Counted from the first letter of the stretch, positions 33,755 to 42,965 are shown. The stretch: 64,000 nt of DNA from Saccharibacillus deserti (GCF_013618475.1 NZ_JABJVN010000002.1:124001-188000); one strand, 5' to 3'. Notes: generated by a model from the letters alone, not told the origin. Numbers and translations are program-made.

Positions 33755-35483
33755 CTCCGATCTGGAGCACCAACTGCGCGAAGTGGACGACGAAAGTCCG
33801 GATTACGCGGGCATGCGCAGACGGATTGTACGGGAAGCGGAGAAGCGGAGAGCGGGCTGGATCGAAGGAACCCCAGGAGGACGGGGGATGCGCCGGAAAT
33901 GGGCCGTGCCTGCGGCTTCGGGGCTGCTGGCCTGCTCGGTCGCGGCCGGAGTCATCTTCTGGCAGTCTGCGCCTGCGCACGATCCGATCGACACCAAACC
34001 GATTTACGGGGCGGCAGTCGGTCAGACGCTGGAAACCTCGGCAGCCGTGGACGGCGTGAAGCTGAAGTTGGATCATGCGATCCGGGGGCATTTTGAAGGG
34101 GGAGAAGCGGCAGGCAAGCAGCAGGACGACAAACTTACGCTGCAGACAAGTCTAAGCGGCCTCGATGCGGAGGATGGCGACTATGCGGAGTTCGGCTCGG
34201 GCCGTCTGATCGATCTGGACACGGGAGAGACCCAGGCGTTGAACGGGTCCGTCTTCGATCTGCGGCAGGATCTGCGCGATTCGAGCGTACTCGAAGGCAG
34301 TTGGGCGGAAGAAGGGAAGAACCGCCGCCTTCGCTTCGAGATGAACGATCTTTATGTGATCCGGCGCCACTCCATTCCTCTTGCAGGAGAGCTGCAGGCC
34401 GGCCGAACTTATCCCGTGCCTTCTGTGAAAGGGACATCCGTACGGCTGCTCGATTCCGCGTGGAACGAAGAGGAAGGGCTGCTGAATCTTCGCTACAGAC
34501 TTGAAGGGAAGGAAGCGGACGCCGCGGCTTCCTATCCCGATTCCCTGCAGGTCGAGGCCGATACCCGGCTGCTGCTGAATACGGGTTCGCGCACGGTCGA
34601 ATCGACTTCGGGAACGTGGAAAAACAACGAATTTAACCGTAATTACGAACTGTACGATATGGATGCGCAGGAACGCCAGGCGCTGACCCTGACTTACAGT
34701 TACGCCGAGAAAGTGCGTGAGATCGACGGCAGTTGGAAAGTAGACTTCACGCTAGACGGATCAAAAGCCGGGGAACAAGCCGTCAAGCTGATTCCTGCAA
34801 ACGCCGCGGAAATCCAAGACAAGACCGGTTGGACAGTCGGGGAAGCGACGGTAGGGGCTCACGGGGTGTATCTGCCGATTAGCAGAAAGCCGGAAGAGCG
34901 GACCGCGCAAGAAGGACTGCTGCTCTATTACGACAAACGGACCCTCATTGCCGACGATTTCGAGTCTGCGGCAGTAGAGCATACGGGCTGGCCGCTTCAG
35001 CCGGTCTCCGAGCAGGAGCAGGAAGGTACGGAAGCTCTTGCTTTCCGTCCGCTCAGTCACGAGCTTCGGGATCTGGCGTCGGGTCCTCTGTCTTTACGGC
35101 TGCAGGATGCGGTCGTGCTTCGCCGGGCGCCGGACGATTTCTGGACGGCCCTTGCGGCTCCGAAGCCGGAAGAACAGCAGGTCCGGGCCAAACTGCCGGA
35201 CGGCAGCCGGTTGACTTACCGATATGTGCGCCAGGGCGACGATCTTAAGGTCGTGACCGCCACACCGGATGCGCTGCATCTGCTTCAGGGAACGGAACTG
35301 AAGGTGAACGGCGAAGTGCGGAAGCCGGACGGGCCTGCTTCCTATAATCTGTACCGGGAGCAGGGCGATTACCGGATCGACCTTTATCGGAACGTGCCGG
35401 AGTCGGCCGAGCTGGAACTCGGACTTGGCCTGTACGGCCAAATCGATCCGTCCCTGAACACGGAGATCGTGCTGCGCAGGTAA
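33738..35483 (+). CDS. DUF4179 membrane protein, likely anti-sigma factor, module 2
   Basis: The start at ATG 33738 (MSRIIDSDLEHQL) follows GGGAGTGA at 6 bases. The 581-residue protein repeats the module 1 layout: cytosolic head (PDYAGMRRRIVREAEKRRAGW), one membrane helix (VPAASGLLACSVAAGVIFW region, about 60-80), then an extracellular DUF4179 part and a second domain starting WTVGEATVGAHGVYLPISR. The head is less like the other two (MRRRI instead of MWNRI), suggesting a different or specialised partner. It ends in a terminator. Confidence 0.82.
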   Translation: MSRIIDSDLEHQLREVDDESPDYAGMRRRIVREAEKRRAGWIEGTPGGRGMRRKWAVPAASGLLACSVAAGVIFWQSAPAHDPIDTKPIYGAAVGQTLETSAAVDGVKLKLDHAIRGHFEGGEAAGKQQDDKLTLQTSLSGLDAEDGDYAEFGSGRLIDLDTGETQALNGSVFDLRQDLRDSSVLEGSWAEEGKNRRLRFEMNDLYVIRRHSIPLAGELQAGRTYPVPSVKGTSVRLLDSAWNEEEGLLNLRYRLEGKEADAAASYPDSLQVEADTRLLLNTGSRTVESTSGTWKNNEFNRNYELYDMDAQERQALTLTYSYAEKVREIDGSWKVDFTLDGSKAGEQAVKLIPANAAEIQDKTGWTVGEATVGAHGVYLPISRKPEERTAQEGLLLYYDKRTLIADDFESAAVEHTGWPLQPVSEQEQEGTEALAFRPLSHELRDLASGPLSLRLQDAVVLRRAPDDFWTALAAPKPEEQQVRAKLPDGSRLTYRYVRQGDDLKVVTATPDALHLLQGTELKVNGEVRKPDGPASYNLYREQGDYRIDLYRNVPESAELELGLGLYGQIDPSLNTEIVLRR

Positions 35484-35521
35484 GCGTAAATACAGCTATT
35501 TTTAATCCATTTCCCTCTCCA

Positions 35522-35561
35522 AGCTTGGCCAGGTCCGCAAAAGACCTGGTTAGGCTTTTTT
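35522..35561 (+). terminator. Terminator of module 2
   Basis: agcttggccaggtc pairs with gacctggttaggct (with mismatches) and is followed by T7. Confidence 0.8.
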
Positions 35562-35578
35562 TGATTTTTTCAAAAAGC

Positions 35579-35602
35579 GAACTGTTCGCGGCGTCCGCGA
35601 GT
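35579..35602 (+). promoter_or_regulatory. Candidate ECF-type promoter, module 3
   Basis: GAAC (35579-35582), 15 bases, CGAGT (35598-35602), then CTCTATAAC. Confidence 0.6.
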
Positions 35603-35650
35603 CTCTATAACTAGGGAAGAATCCTATCAGAGGGGCGAAGGACGTGAGAA

Positions 35651-36187
35651 ATGGTGGACGATAATACGTTATTTATCACCTACAAAGAAGACGTGTACCG
35701 ATACTGTCTGCATATGCTGCGAAACCGGACGGATGCGGAAGACATCTGCCAGGAAGTGTTCGTCAAGGCCATGTTGGCGGACCGTGACAAAGTCGAACAT
35801 ATCAAAGCCTGGCTGATGCGAATCGCCGCCAATGAATGCCATTCGCTGATGCGGCGCCGAACGAACAGCAGTCTCAAAGAGAAAAAGGCTTTTACAACCA
35901 GTATGCCGCTGCGTTCGCCGCAATCGGTAGAAAAAGAGTATGAAAGCGCCGAAACGGCCGATGAGTTCGGCAGGCTGCTGAGCAAACTGAAGCCCAAGGT
36001 ACGGGAAGCGATGCTGCTGTATTATATGGCGGATCTGTCGACACCGGAGACGGCAGAAGCGCTGGGCCTACCGCTTGGCACGGTGAAGTCCAGAATCAAT
36101 CGGGGATTGAAAATGCTCAAGAAACTGTATGAAAAAAGTCCGGAATCGCCGGGGAAAGGAAGTGAGCGGCATGTCTCAGATTACTGA
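35651..36187 (+). CDS. ECF RNA polymerase sigma factor, module 3
   Basis: The 178-residue protein has region 2 (YCLHMLRNRTDAEDICQEVF) and region 4 (VREAMLLYYMADLSTPETAEALGLPLGTVKSRIN). It is closest by eye to the module 1 factor, sharing RIAANECHSLMRRRTN. ATG 35651 follows GAAGGACGTGAG. It overlaps its partner gene by 17 bases, the same overlap as in modules 1 and 2. Confidence 0.92.
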   Translation: MVDDNTLFITYKEDVYRYCLHMLRNRTDAEDICQEVFVKAMLADRDKVEHIKAWLMRIAANECHSLMRRRTNSSLKEKKAFTTSMPLRSPQSVEKEYESAETADEFGRLLSKLKPKVREAMLLYYMADLSTPETAEALGLPLGTVKSRINRGLKMLKKLYEKSPESPGKGSERHVSDY

Positions 36188-37562
36188 ACATCAGATCAAA
36201 CAGAAAATGCTCGACTTAACCGATGGCAGTCCGAATTATGATGAGATGTGGAACCGGATTCGTTTGGAAGTGGAGCGCCGCCGTTCCGGTTGGAGCGAGC
36301 ATACGGATGCCCTGCCGGACAAATCGGTGTTGTCGCGTGCACGGCAGTGGACATTGGCCGCTGCCGCTGCGGTAGTCGTTGCAGCAGCAGGAGGAACGGC
36401 GGTGTATTTCGATCAGCAGACGGAAGTCGCTCCGACGGTAATGGGGCAGAAGATTGAAGCTTCGGCAGAGGCCGAAGGCATCGAGCTGACCTTGAATAGT
36501 GTAGCAATAGGAGTCAAACCGCTGGAGCAGGAGAAACAAATGGCGCTTCACCTGCGTCTGACCGATACGAAAAAACAGGGCTTCGGCACGGTTGAGTTCG
36601 AACAAGCGATTTTGACCGATTTGAGCAGTGGGCAGCAGCTCGCCGTATCGCAGGATAAACGAAGCTTGTTCGAGTTTGACGAAGGCAGCGGCACGTCGAC
36701 TTTGACCCAATCCTTTGAAGGCCGCCTGCCCGTAGACGGTGAGAGCAGAGAGTATCGTTTAACGTTAAAAAATCCGACCTATTCGACGGCTCAAACGATC
36801 GATTCCCTCCAGGGCGACTGGACCATCGAATTCACCGTCAAAGGGGAACAGGCCGCTTCGGCAACCTATACGGTGCCTATCGAAGATCAGGCAACGTTTG
36901 AAGATCGTACCGGAATGAAGCTGGGGGAAGCACAGATCAGCCCCTTCGACATCAGAATTCCGGTGACTCGTACGCAGGATAGCTCCGCAGATTCAGGAGA
37001 GTTTATGTATTACAAGAATTCGACTTTGAAGGTGGACAACATCGGTCTGAAAGGCCAATGGACTCCGCTGCCTGGAAGCGCACAGATCCAATTGGGCCTC
37101 GACCCGAACGCTCCGGAAACTCTGCATTTCAATCTTGTAGACAATTCGCTTGAAGATGTGAGAGACAGCTCTTTGACACTGCAGCTGAGAAATGCCGTAA
37201 TCCAGCGTTCTTACCCGGATATTTGGACGCCAATGGCTCCTCCAGGCGAGAAGGTGCAGTCCATATCGGAAACACTGCCCGATCAGAACGTTATCGCTTA
37301 TAAAGTGAAGCGGGAAGGCCTGGATATCCATGTGAATATGCCGATAAAAAATGATTTGTCCATGATCAGCGGAACCCGAATTCAGGTCGACGGGAAAACG
37401 TACAAACGCAGCGAAAGCGAGTCGTACAGCAAATATACCGGCGATACCGGCTTCCAGGTCGACGTCTTCAAAAATGTACCCGAAGGCAGCGAGTTCTCGA
37501 TCAACATGGGAACATACGGCGTGTACGATTCCTCGCGGGACATCGACGTTCAGATCCGGTAA
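36171..37562 (+). CDS. DUF4179-type membrane protein, likely anti-sigma factor, module 3
   Basis: ATG 36171 (MSQITEHQIKQKML) is chosen over an earlier in-frame start inside the sigma gene because GGAAGTGA lies 5 bases before it. The 463-residue protein has the head SPNYDEMWNRIRLEVERRRSGW, a membrane helix (about 58-80) and an extracellular region. It is about 120-140 residues shorter than its two relatives, the loss being in the first extracellular part. The distal domain (GMKLGEAQISPFDIRIPVTR) is kept. No clear terminator follows directly; repeats lie downstream. Confidence 0.8.
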   Translation: MSQITEHQIKQKMLDLTDGSPNYDEMWNRIRLEVERRRSGWSEHTDALPDKSVLSRARQWTLAAAAAVVVAAAGGTAVYFDQQTEVAPTVMGQKIEASAEAEGIELTLNSVAIGVKPLEQEKQMALHLRLTDTKKQGFGTVEFEQAILTDLSSGQQLAVSQDKRSLFEFDEGSGTSTLTQSFEGRLPVDGESREYRLTLKNPTYSTAQTIDSLQGDWTIEFTVKGEQAASATYTVPIEDQATFEDRTGMKLGEAQISPFDIRIPVTRTQDSSADSGEFMYYKNSTLKVDNIGLKGQWTPLPGSAQIQLGLDPNAPETLHFNLVDNSLEDVRDSSLTLQLRNAVIQRSYPDIWTPMAPPGEKVQSISETLPDQNVIAYKVKREGLDIHVNMPIKNDLSMISGTRIQVDGKTYKRSESESYSKYTGDTGFQVDVFKNVPEGSEFSINMGTYGVYDSSRDIDVQIR

Positions 37563-37600
37563 GTTTTTATCCGATTCGAGTTTTTTGAGGGGAAATCGCG

Positions 37601-37757
37601 ATTTGAGATTTTAACGGATCGAGGCGATGCTTAGCAGGTGTTTTGGAACATTTGAGAATTTTAACGGATTCAGATGACGCTTAGAAGGGAATCGGGCTTG
37701 CTTTTGACGGAAAAAAGGCGATAAAAGACGGCTAACGGATATACGATCCTTTAGCCG
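37601..37757. repeat. TAACGGAT repeat cluster after module 3
   Basis: Two direct units, each with ATTTGAGAnTTTTAACGGAT followed by GCTTAG, begin 50 bases apart (TAACGGAT at 37613 and 37663). A third site forms the imperfect palindrome GGCTAACGGAT / ATCCTTTAGCC at 37731-37757. It is related to the cluster at 39275-39457. Confidence 0.7.
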
Positions 37758-37798
37758 AGCCCCCGCCGCGATTGCTCATAAGCGCTGCGCCGCAAACC

Positions 37799-37851
37799 AA
37801 AAGAAGCTGTCCCAAGCCTTATTCATGGCTTTCGGGACAGCTTCTTTTTTT
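37799..37851. terminator. Terminator next to the Fsr-like gene end
   Basis: gaagctgtccc pairs with gggacagcttc around an inner aagcc/ggctt hairpin, with A and T runs on the two sides. It can stop both strands. Confidence 0.9.
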
Positions 37852-39139
37852 AAACTTCCGCTCCGTTCTCCTTGGCCCACGCCTTCAGCTTCCGGTCGCT
37901 TGGCAGCAGGAATGTAATTACGCCGAGCAGCGGCAGAAAGCTGCAAAAGCGCATAACCGCAGCGACACCGGCGGCATCCATCCAACTGCCGAGTACCAGA
38001 CCGCCGATTCCGCCCATACCGAACGCAAGACCGGTCACGAGCCCCGATACGGCGCCGATCCGGCCCGGAATCAGCATCTGCGCGTAGACGACGGAGACCG
38101 AGAAGCTCGACAGCAGGATAAATCCGATCAGCGTCAGCAGAATGCCGGTCCACGTCAGATTGGCATAGGGAAGCGCAAGCGTCAGCGGAGCGGCCAGCAG
38201 CATCGAGGCGAACAGGACGTTGCGTTTGCCGAACCGGTCGGCCAGAGGGCCGCCCAGCAGCGTTCCGGCCGCACCGGCCGCAAGGAACAGGAACACATAA
38301 ATCTGCGCATCGGCGATGCTGACGCCGAATACGTCACGCAGATAAAAGGCATAGTAGCTGCCGATCGACGTGACGTACCACGAACGGACGAATACAAGCA
38401 GCAGCAGAAGCAGCATGGCGGACAGAATCCGTTTGCGGGCCGCCGGGTTCAGCGCTTTTCGGACGACGGCTTTCCTGGCCTGGGCCGTCGCTTTGAGCGT
38501 GCGTCCGTACCAGCGGGCGATAAAGATCTGAATCACGATGCCGAGTGCGGCCAGGCCCGTGAACCAGATCGCGCCGAACTGGCCGAGCGGGATAAAGATC
38601 AGCCGGGTCAGCAGCGGGGCGAGCGACTGTCCGGCGTTGCCGCCGACCTGGAAAATCGACTGCGCAAGGCCGCGGCGCGGGCCGGCGGCCATATGCGACA
38701 CGCGCGAGCCTTCCGGGTGGAAAGCCGCCGAACCGAGACCCACGAAGATAACCGCGACGATGACGGCGGCGTAGCTCGGCGCATAAGCGAGCAGCAGCAT
38801 GCCGGTCAGCGTGGAGGCCATGGCCATCGGCAGCAGGGCGGGCGTCGGCCGTTTGTCGGCGAACAATCCGATGACGGGCTGCATGATCGACGCCGTGAAA
38901 TTGATCGCGAACAGGATCCAGCCGAGCTGTCCGTAGCTGAGCGACATCGACTCCTGCAGAATCGGCATGATGGCGGGAATGACCGCCTGCATCGAGTCGT
39001 TGAACAGATGGACGAGGCCGATCGCAAACAGCACGCCGTAGACGGTGCCGCGTGAGCGGGACTCCGGCGTGGGAATCTTGCCGGAGCCTGCGGAATTTGC
39101 GGTAGGATCGTCCGCAAGGGCTCCGGATTTGACGGACAT
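37850..39139 (-). CDS. MFS efflux pump, fosmidomycin-resistance (Fsr) type
   Basis: The 429-residue protein has 12 membrane segments after a 30-residue hydrophilic head. IGLVHLFNDSMQAVIPAIMP, SYGQLGWILFAINFTASIMQP and GLGSAAFHPEGSRVSHMAAG match the Fsr group. These pumps export fosmidomycin and similar compounds; the native substrate is unknown. A CAGGAGGTC site precedes the ATG. It is a single-gene unit. Confidence 0.9.
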   Translation of the reverse strand: MSVKSGALADDPTANSAGSGKIPTPESRSRGTVYGVLFAIGLVHLFNDSMQAVIPAIMPILQESMSLSYGQLGWILFAINFTASIMQPVIGLFADKRPTPALLPMAMASTLTGMLLLAYAPSYAAVIVAVIFVGLGSAAFHPEGSRVSHMAAGPRRGLAQSIFQVGGNAGQSLAPLLTRLIFIPLGQFGAIWFTGLAALGIVIQIFIARWYGRTLKATAQARKAVVRKALNPAARKRILSAMLLLLLLVFVRSWYVTSIGSYYAFYLRDVFGVSIADAQIYVFLFLAAGAAGTLLGGPLADRFGKRNVLFASMLLAAPLTLALPYANLTWTGILLTLIGFILLSSFSVSVVYAQMLIPGRIGAVSGLVTGLAFGMGGIGGLVLGSWMDAAGVAAVMRFCSFLPLLGVITFLLPSDRKLKAWAKENGAEV

Positions 39140-39274
39140 GATGGCAGACCTCCTGGGAAATGGGAATGTGTATCATTGTAGGCGAAGCGCCGGAATCGGG
39201 CAATAGGGGATGAGGACGCCGGGCGGGCAAGATCGAACATGTTCGAACACGATCTTCGATTCGCTCCAACTCGC

Positions 39275-39457
39275 TAACGAATCCTCCTACTGCTAAGTTG
39301 GCGCTTTTGCCCGATTTTTGAACCTAACGAATCGTCAAAGCGCTATTACTCGGATTTATCGAGAAAAAGCTTTCCGGCGGCCAAATAACGTGCTCGCGAT
39401 TCGTTAGATCGGAAAAACATTGCAAAAAAGAATAATAGCGTGCCTAGGATTCGTCAG
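39275..39457. repeat. Inverted pairs of 50-nt-period TAACGAATC repeats
   Basis: TAACGAATC occurs at 39275-39283 and 39325-39333 (50 bases apart). Its reverse form GATTCGTTA/GATTCGTCA occurs at 39399-39407 and 39449-39457 (again 50 apart). GCTAnT or its reverse complement (aAnAGCGnGC, AnAACGnGC) follows each at a fixed distance. The two pairs face each other. Confidence 0.75.
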
Positions 39458-39571
39458 CTTGACGGAAAGTGAACGTCCGGACTGCCAATTCGAGGCTTAA
39501 CATCTGTTCGTCAGACTCTTAAATACCGAATTTCCGCCTGTTTGCTCAAATTCTCCTATCTGCGAGCCGGA

Positions 39572-39633
39572 CAAAAAATCCGTACCGCTCGCCGTCTCCC
39601 GGGATAAAACGGGCGCGGTTCGCTGTACGGATT
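39572..39633 (-). terminator. Terminator of the rhodanese gene
   Basis: On the minus strand aatccgtac pairs with gtacggatt around an inner GC-rich hairpin and is followed by TTTTT. Confidence 0.8.
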
Positions 39634-39731
39634 ATTCGTTTACTTCTGGGTACTTCTATCCGCATAGGGCATCACGGACAGACTTGTACGGTCACGCGTC
39701 GACCGTAAGGTCAACGAATTCCTTTTCCAAC

Positions 39732-40127
39732 TTAAGCTTCTTCAACCTCAAAGCCGGCCTGTTTCCAAGCCGCCGTTCCGCCGTCGATGAACGCTACGTC
39801 GGTAAAGCCCATCAGCTTAAGCGCGTATGCGCCAAGAGCCGCTTGGCCGCCGGCGCCGCACGTCACGAGGATCGGACGGTTGCGGTCGCTCAGGCGCTCG
39901 TCGCGAAGTTCGGCGGGAACGCCGAGATCGGCGCGGATCGGCAGCATGCCGAGCGAAATGTTCGCGCTGCTCGGGATCAGTCCGCAGGCGCCGGCATCCG
40001 CCGCATCCTGCACGTCGATGATGAACGTGTCCGGGTTGGCGTTGATTTTCTCGCGTGCTTCCTGGGAAGTAACGGCGGGTACGTTGTTTCTGGCCTGGGT
40101 AACCATGTCCGTGAATGTCAAAGCCAT
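39732..40127 (-). CDS. Rhodanese-like sulfurtransferase
   Basis: The 131-residue single-domain protein has VTSQEAREKI, FIIDVQDAADAGACGLIPSS, and the active-site loop VTCGAGGQAALGAYALKLMGF with the catalytic Cys. FIDGGTAAWKQAGFEVE ends the fold. Such proteins carry persulfide sulfur in the cytosol; donor and acceptor are unknown. The ATG follows CTAGGAGGCTG. A promoter lies 85-115 bases upstream. Confidence 0.9.
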   Translation of the reverse strand: MALTFTDMVTQARNNVPAVTSQEAREKINANPDTFIIDVQDAADAGACGLIPSSANISLGMLPIRADLGVPAELRDERLSDRNRPILVTCGAGGQAALGAYALKLMGFTDVAFIDGGTAAWKQAGFEVEEA

Positions 40128-40212
40128 CTTGGTTCAGCCTCCTAGTGGGTTCTAAGTATAGGTGCCGAACGTTTTCGCAGGGAAGCGGAAGCGTTCGGCG
40201 CTTTCCTTATCT

Positions 40213-40242
40213 ATTATACCCATAGAAAAATCCCCGCGTCAC
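40213..40242 (-). promoter_or_regulatory. Promoter of the rhodanese gene
   Basis: On the minus strand GTGACG (40242-40237) and TATAAT (40218-40213) are 18 bases apart, 86-115 bases before the ATG. Confidence 0.55.
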
Positions 40243-40266
40243 TATTGACAGCCAAACCGTCCTTTT

Positions 40267-40764
40267 TTAGCGGTTGTCCACTTTTTCCGGATACAGATCG
40301 TGGTTCGTCAGCCGGTTAAACGCCATTTCTTCGTATTTGGTGCCCGGTTTGCCGTAGTTGGTGTACGGGTCGATCGAGATGCCGCCGCGCGGCGTAAATT
40401 TGCCCCAGACCTCGATATAGCGCGGGTCCATCAGCTCGATCAGATCGTTCATGATGATGTTCATGCAGTCTTCGTGGAAGTCGCCGTGGTTGCGGAAGCT
40501 GAACAAATACAATTTGAGCGATTTGCTTTCGACCATTTTGACGTCCGGAATATAGCTGATATAGATCGTGGCAAAGTCCGGCTGGCCGGTGATCGGACAC
40601 AGGCTCGTGAATTCCGGGCAGTTAAATTTGACGAAATAATCGCGGTACGCGTGCTTGTTGTCGAACGACTCCAGAATGCCGGGATCGTATTCGAACGTAT
40701 ATTTTGTGCCCTGGTTGCCCAGCAGCGTCAGGTCTTCGAGACCGTCTTGGCGGGAATGGCTCAT
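40267..40764 (-). CDS. queF: NADPH-dependent preQ0 reductase
   Basis: The 165-residue type I QueF has [25 protein letters not shown] with the catalytic Cys (SLCP) and Asp, and [24 protein letters not shown] with the QueF NADPH motif. It reduces 7-cyano-7-deazaguanine (preQ0) to preQ1 for queuosine of tRNA. It is the last gene of the queCDEF operon, 40 bases after queE, with AAAGGAGCC before its ATG. Confidence 0.97.
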   Translation of the reverse strand: MSHSRQDGLEDLTLLGNQGTKYTFEYDPGILESFDNKHAYRDYFVKFNCPEFTSLCPITGQPDFATIYISYIPDVKMVESKSLKLYLFSFRNHGDFHEDCMNIIMNDLIELMDPRYIEVWGKFTPRGGISIDPYTNYGKPGTKYEEMAFNRLTNHDLYPEKVDNR

Positions 40765-40804
40765 GGGAAGGCTCCTTTAATTGTAAAATAGGATGGATAT
40801 AAAA

Positions 40805-41542
40805 TCAGACGCCGCGCTTGTTGCCCCAGACGAGCGTGTGCAGCTGCGGCAGAGCCCGGGCGTCTTTGAGATCCGGCAGGTCGGACAGACGTCCGATGAG
40901 CCATTCGTAGCGTTTCAGCAGCGAAGAGACATGATCCTGCACTTCGCCGGCCACTTCGGGATTGCCGGTCTGCAGAATGAACGGAATGTCCGGATAGCGC
41001 CGATGTACGCCGCGGGCGTAAGTCAAGTCGTCTTCGTCGAAAATGACGATCTTGATGCACAGGTCGCGCCGTCCCGGAGCTTCGCCCAGGCGGGACACGA
41101 TATCGTCCAGCACGTCGAAGTCGGTCTCCATGCCCGAACTCGGCGGCTTGGGCGACAGGGTGACTTCGTCGATCCGTACCAGCCAGTCCTGCCAGCGGGA
41201 ACCCTGGGTTTCGACGGCGGTCCGGATCCCGCGTTCGCGCAGAAGCTGGACCAGATACGCGATCTGGGGCAGCAGCAGCGGATTGCCGCCGGAGATCGTC
41301 ACGTGGTCGAACGTATCGCCGCCGAGCGCCAGCAGTTCGCCGACGATCTCTTCGGGACTCAGCATACGGATCTGGTCTTTGGCGCTGCCGTCCCAGGTGA
41401 ACTTGGAGTCGCACCAGGAGCAGCGGTAATCGCAGCCCGCCGTGCGGACGAACATCGTCTTGCGGCCGATCGACATGCCTTCGCCCTGAATCGTCGGACC
41501 GAATACTTCAAGGACGGGAATCGGACGGGAAGAAGCGTTCAT
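40805..41542 (-). CDS. queE: 7-carboxy-7-deazaguanine synthase, radical SAM
   Basis: ATG 41542 ([22 protein letters not shown]) is taken as start; longer frames run into queD. The 245-residue protein has the cluster-binding CDYRCSWCDSKFTW (CxxxCxxC), the GGNPLL SAM motif and the conserved QGEG opening. It converts CPH4 to 7-carboxy-7-deazaguanine in the queuosine pathway. It overlaps queD by 4 bases. Confidence 0.97.
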   Translation of the reverse strand: MNASSRPIPVLEVFGPTIQGEGMSIGRKTMFVRTAGCDYRCSWCDSKFTWDGSAKDQIRMLSPEEIVGELLALGGDTFDHVTISGGNPLLLPQIAYLVQLLRERGIRTAVETQGSRWQDWLVRIDEVTLSPKPPSSGMETDFDVLDDIVSRLGEAPGRRDLCIKIVIFDEDDLTYARGVHRRYPDIPFILQTGNPEVAGEVQDHVSSLLKRYEWLIGRLSDLPDLKDARALPQLHTLVWGNKRGV

Positions 41543-42036
41543 TCTGCCATCCACTCCCGTCTGGCTTCCGCGTAGGAAGTAGGCGTTTCGAACAAACGGA
41601 CGAATTCGGTGCGCGCCCCGAGCTGCGAATAGGCTTCCGAAGTCAGCGCCGATTCCATCTGCTCGTAGATCCAGACGACCATGTTCTCGGCTGTCGTGTT
41701 CATAAGCGGGAGCGTCTCGTTCAGATAACGGTGATCCAGGTACGTCTCGATCCGCTCTTTCCAGATCTGTTTGATCTCGCCGAAATCGACCGCGATGCCG
41801 TTGGAAGCCGGTACGGCCGAGATGCCGAATACGACTTCGTACGTGTGGCCGTGCAGATTCTTGCATTTGCCTTCGTAGTCGTGCAGATGATGGGCGGCGT
41901 CGAACGTAAACGATTTGCTTACCAGCACGCGCTTGCGGTGGTAGCGCAGCTGCTCGCCCGTAATATCTTCTCCGAATACCTGAAGCTGCTGCACGATGTG
42001 GAAAGGCCCGGGTTGGCGGCTTTCGCTTTTGCTCAT
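41539..42036 (-). CDS. queD: 6-carboxy-5,6,7,8-tetrahydropterin synthase
   Basis: ATG 42036 ([12 protein letters not shown]) overlaps queC by 4 bases; earlier frames lie inside queC. The 165-residue protein has the PTPS-fold zinc histidines in [26 protein letters not shown], with catalytic Cys in the CKNLHGH motif, and LDHRYLNE and [16 protein letters not shown] motifs. It makes CPH4 from dihydroneopterin triphosphate. Confidence 0.96.
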   Translation of the reverse strand: MSKSESRQPGPFHIVQQLQVFGEDITGEQLRYHRKRVLVSKSFTFDAAHHLHDYEGKCKNLHGHTYEVVFGISAVPASNGIAVDFGEIKQIWKERIETYLDHRYLNETLPLMNTTAENMVVWIYEQMESALTSEAYSQLGARTEFVRLFETPTSYAEARREWMAE

Positions 42037-42695
42037 ACCGTCGCCTTCCGTTCCGAAACGTATTTCTCGAGACCGGCGCGGCGCAGCAGGCAGGCCGGGC
42101 ACTCGCCGCAGCCGTCGCCGATCACGCCGTTATAGCAGGTCAGCGTGCGTTCGCGCACGAAATCGAAGGCGCCGAGTTCGTCGGCCAGTCCCCAGGTTTC
42201 GGCTTTGTCGAGCCACATCAGCGGCGTATGGATCACAAACGGATAATCCATCGCCAGATTTAACGTGACGTCGAGCGATTTGATAAACGTATCCCGGCAG
42301 TCCGGGTATCCGCTGAAGTCCGTCTCGCAGACGCCCGTCACGATATGGCGCGCGCCGGACGTTTTGGCGAGAATGGCGGCGAAGCTCAGGAACAGCAGAT
42401 TGCGTCCTTCGACGAACGTACTGGGCAGTTCGCCTTCTTCATGCGCGATCTCGATATCGTCGCGGGTCAGGGCGTTGGGAGCGAGCTGGTTCAGCAGGCT
42501 CATGTCGAGCACGGTGTGTTTGACGTCCAGCTCTGCAGCAATGGTCCGCGCACAGTCGATCTCCAACTTGTGGCGCTGGCCGTAATCGAACGTAACCGCC
42601 TGAACGTCCGCGAATGTCTTTTTGGCCCAGAACAAACAGGTCGTGCTGTCCTGGCCGCCGCTGAATACGACAACGGCTTTTTCGTTTTTAAGCAT
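42033..42695 (-). CDS. queC: 7-cyano-7-deazaguanine synthase
   Basis: ATG 42695 ([20 protein letters not shown]) begins right at the PP-loop ATP motif [13 protein letters not shown]; longer frames have no ribosome site. C-terminal [19 protein letters not shown] supplies the zinc cysteines. The 220-residue enzyme converts the carboxylate to the nitrile preQ0. It is the first coding gene of the operon, 270 bases after the preQ1 riboswitch. Confidence 0.97.
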   Translation of the reverse strand: MLKNEKAVVVFSGGQDSTTCLFWAKKTFADVQAVTFDYGQRHKLEIDCARTIAAELDVKHTVLDMSLLNQLAPNALTRDDIEIAHEEGELPSTFVEGRNLLFLSFAAILAKTSGARHIVTGVCETDFSGYPDCRDTFIKSLDVTLNLAMDYPFVIHTPLMWLDKAETWGLADELGAFDFVRERTLTCYNGVIGDGCGECPACLLRRAGLEKYVSERKATV

Positions 42696-42965
42696 GCAAA
42701 AAACCTCTTTCTTCATCTGGGATGGGAAGGAAAGAGGTTCAGGAACTTGCCGTAAAAAAACAGGTCCGGCCCCATACGGAGCACGTCGGCTTCGTATGGG
42801 CGGTACTTGGCGCCGCGAACGGACCCGCACGAAAGCGTCCGAACGGGCCGGGGTGCCCGCAGGAGTTCACGCCAAAGCGTTGCAGGGGCAGCCCGGCCGC
42901 ACCCGCGTTTCTTCCGGCGGCACCCGAAGGGCGCGCCGAAGAAACCTCGCACTCGGCGGGGCGGC

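Larger units (their letters stand above)
39140..39731. other. 592-bp gap: 50-nt-period repeats and a terminator
   Basis: No gene is seen. It holds the TAACGAATC repeat cluster (39275-39457, possibly with a degenerate unit near 39509) and the rhodanese-gene terminator (39572-39633). The rest is plain A/T-richer sequence. Confidence 0.65.

Noticed and set aside
39275-39457. CRISPR array
   Set aside because: Repeats are only about 9-20 bases, appear in both orientations, and lack uniform repeats and unique spacers; no cas genes are nearby.
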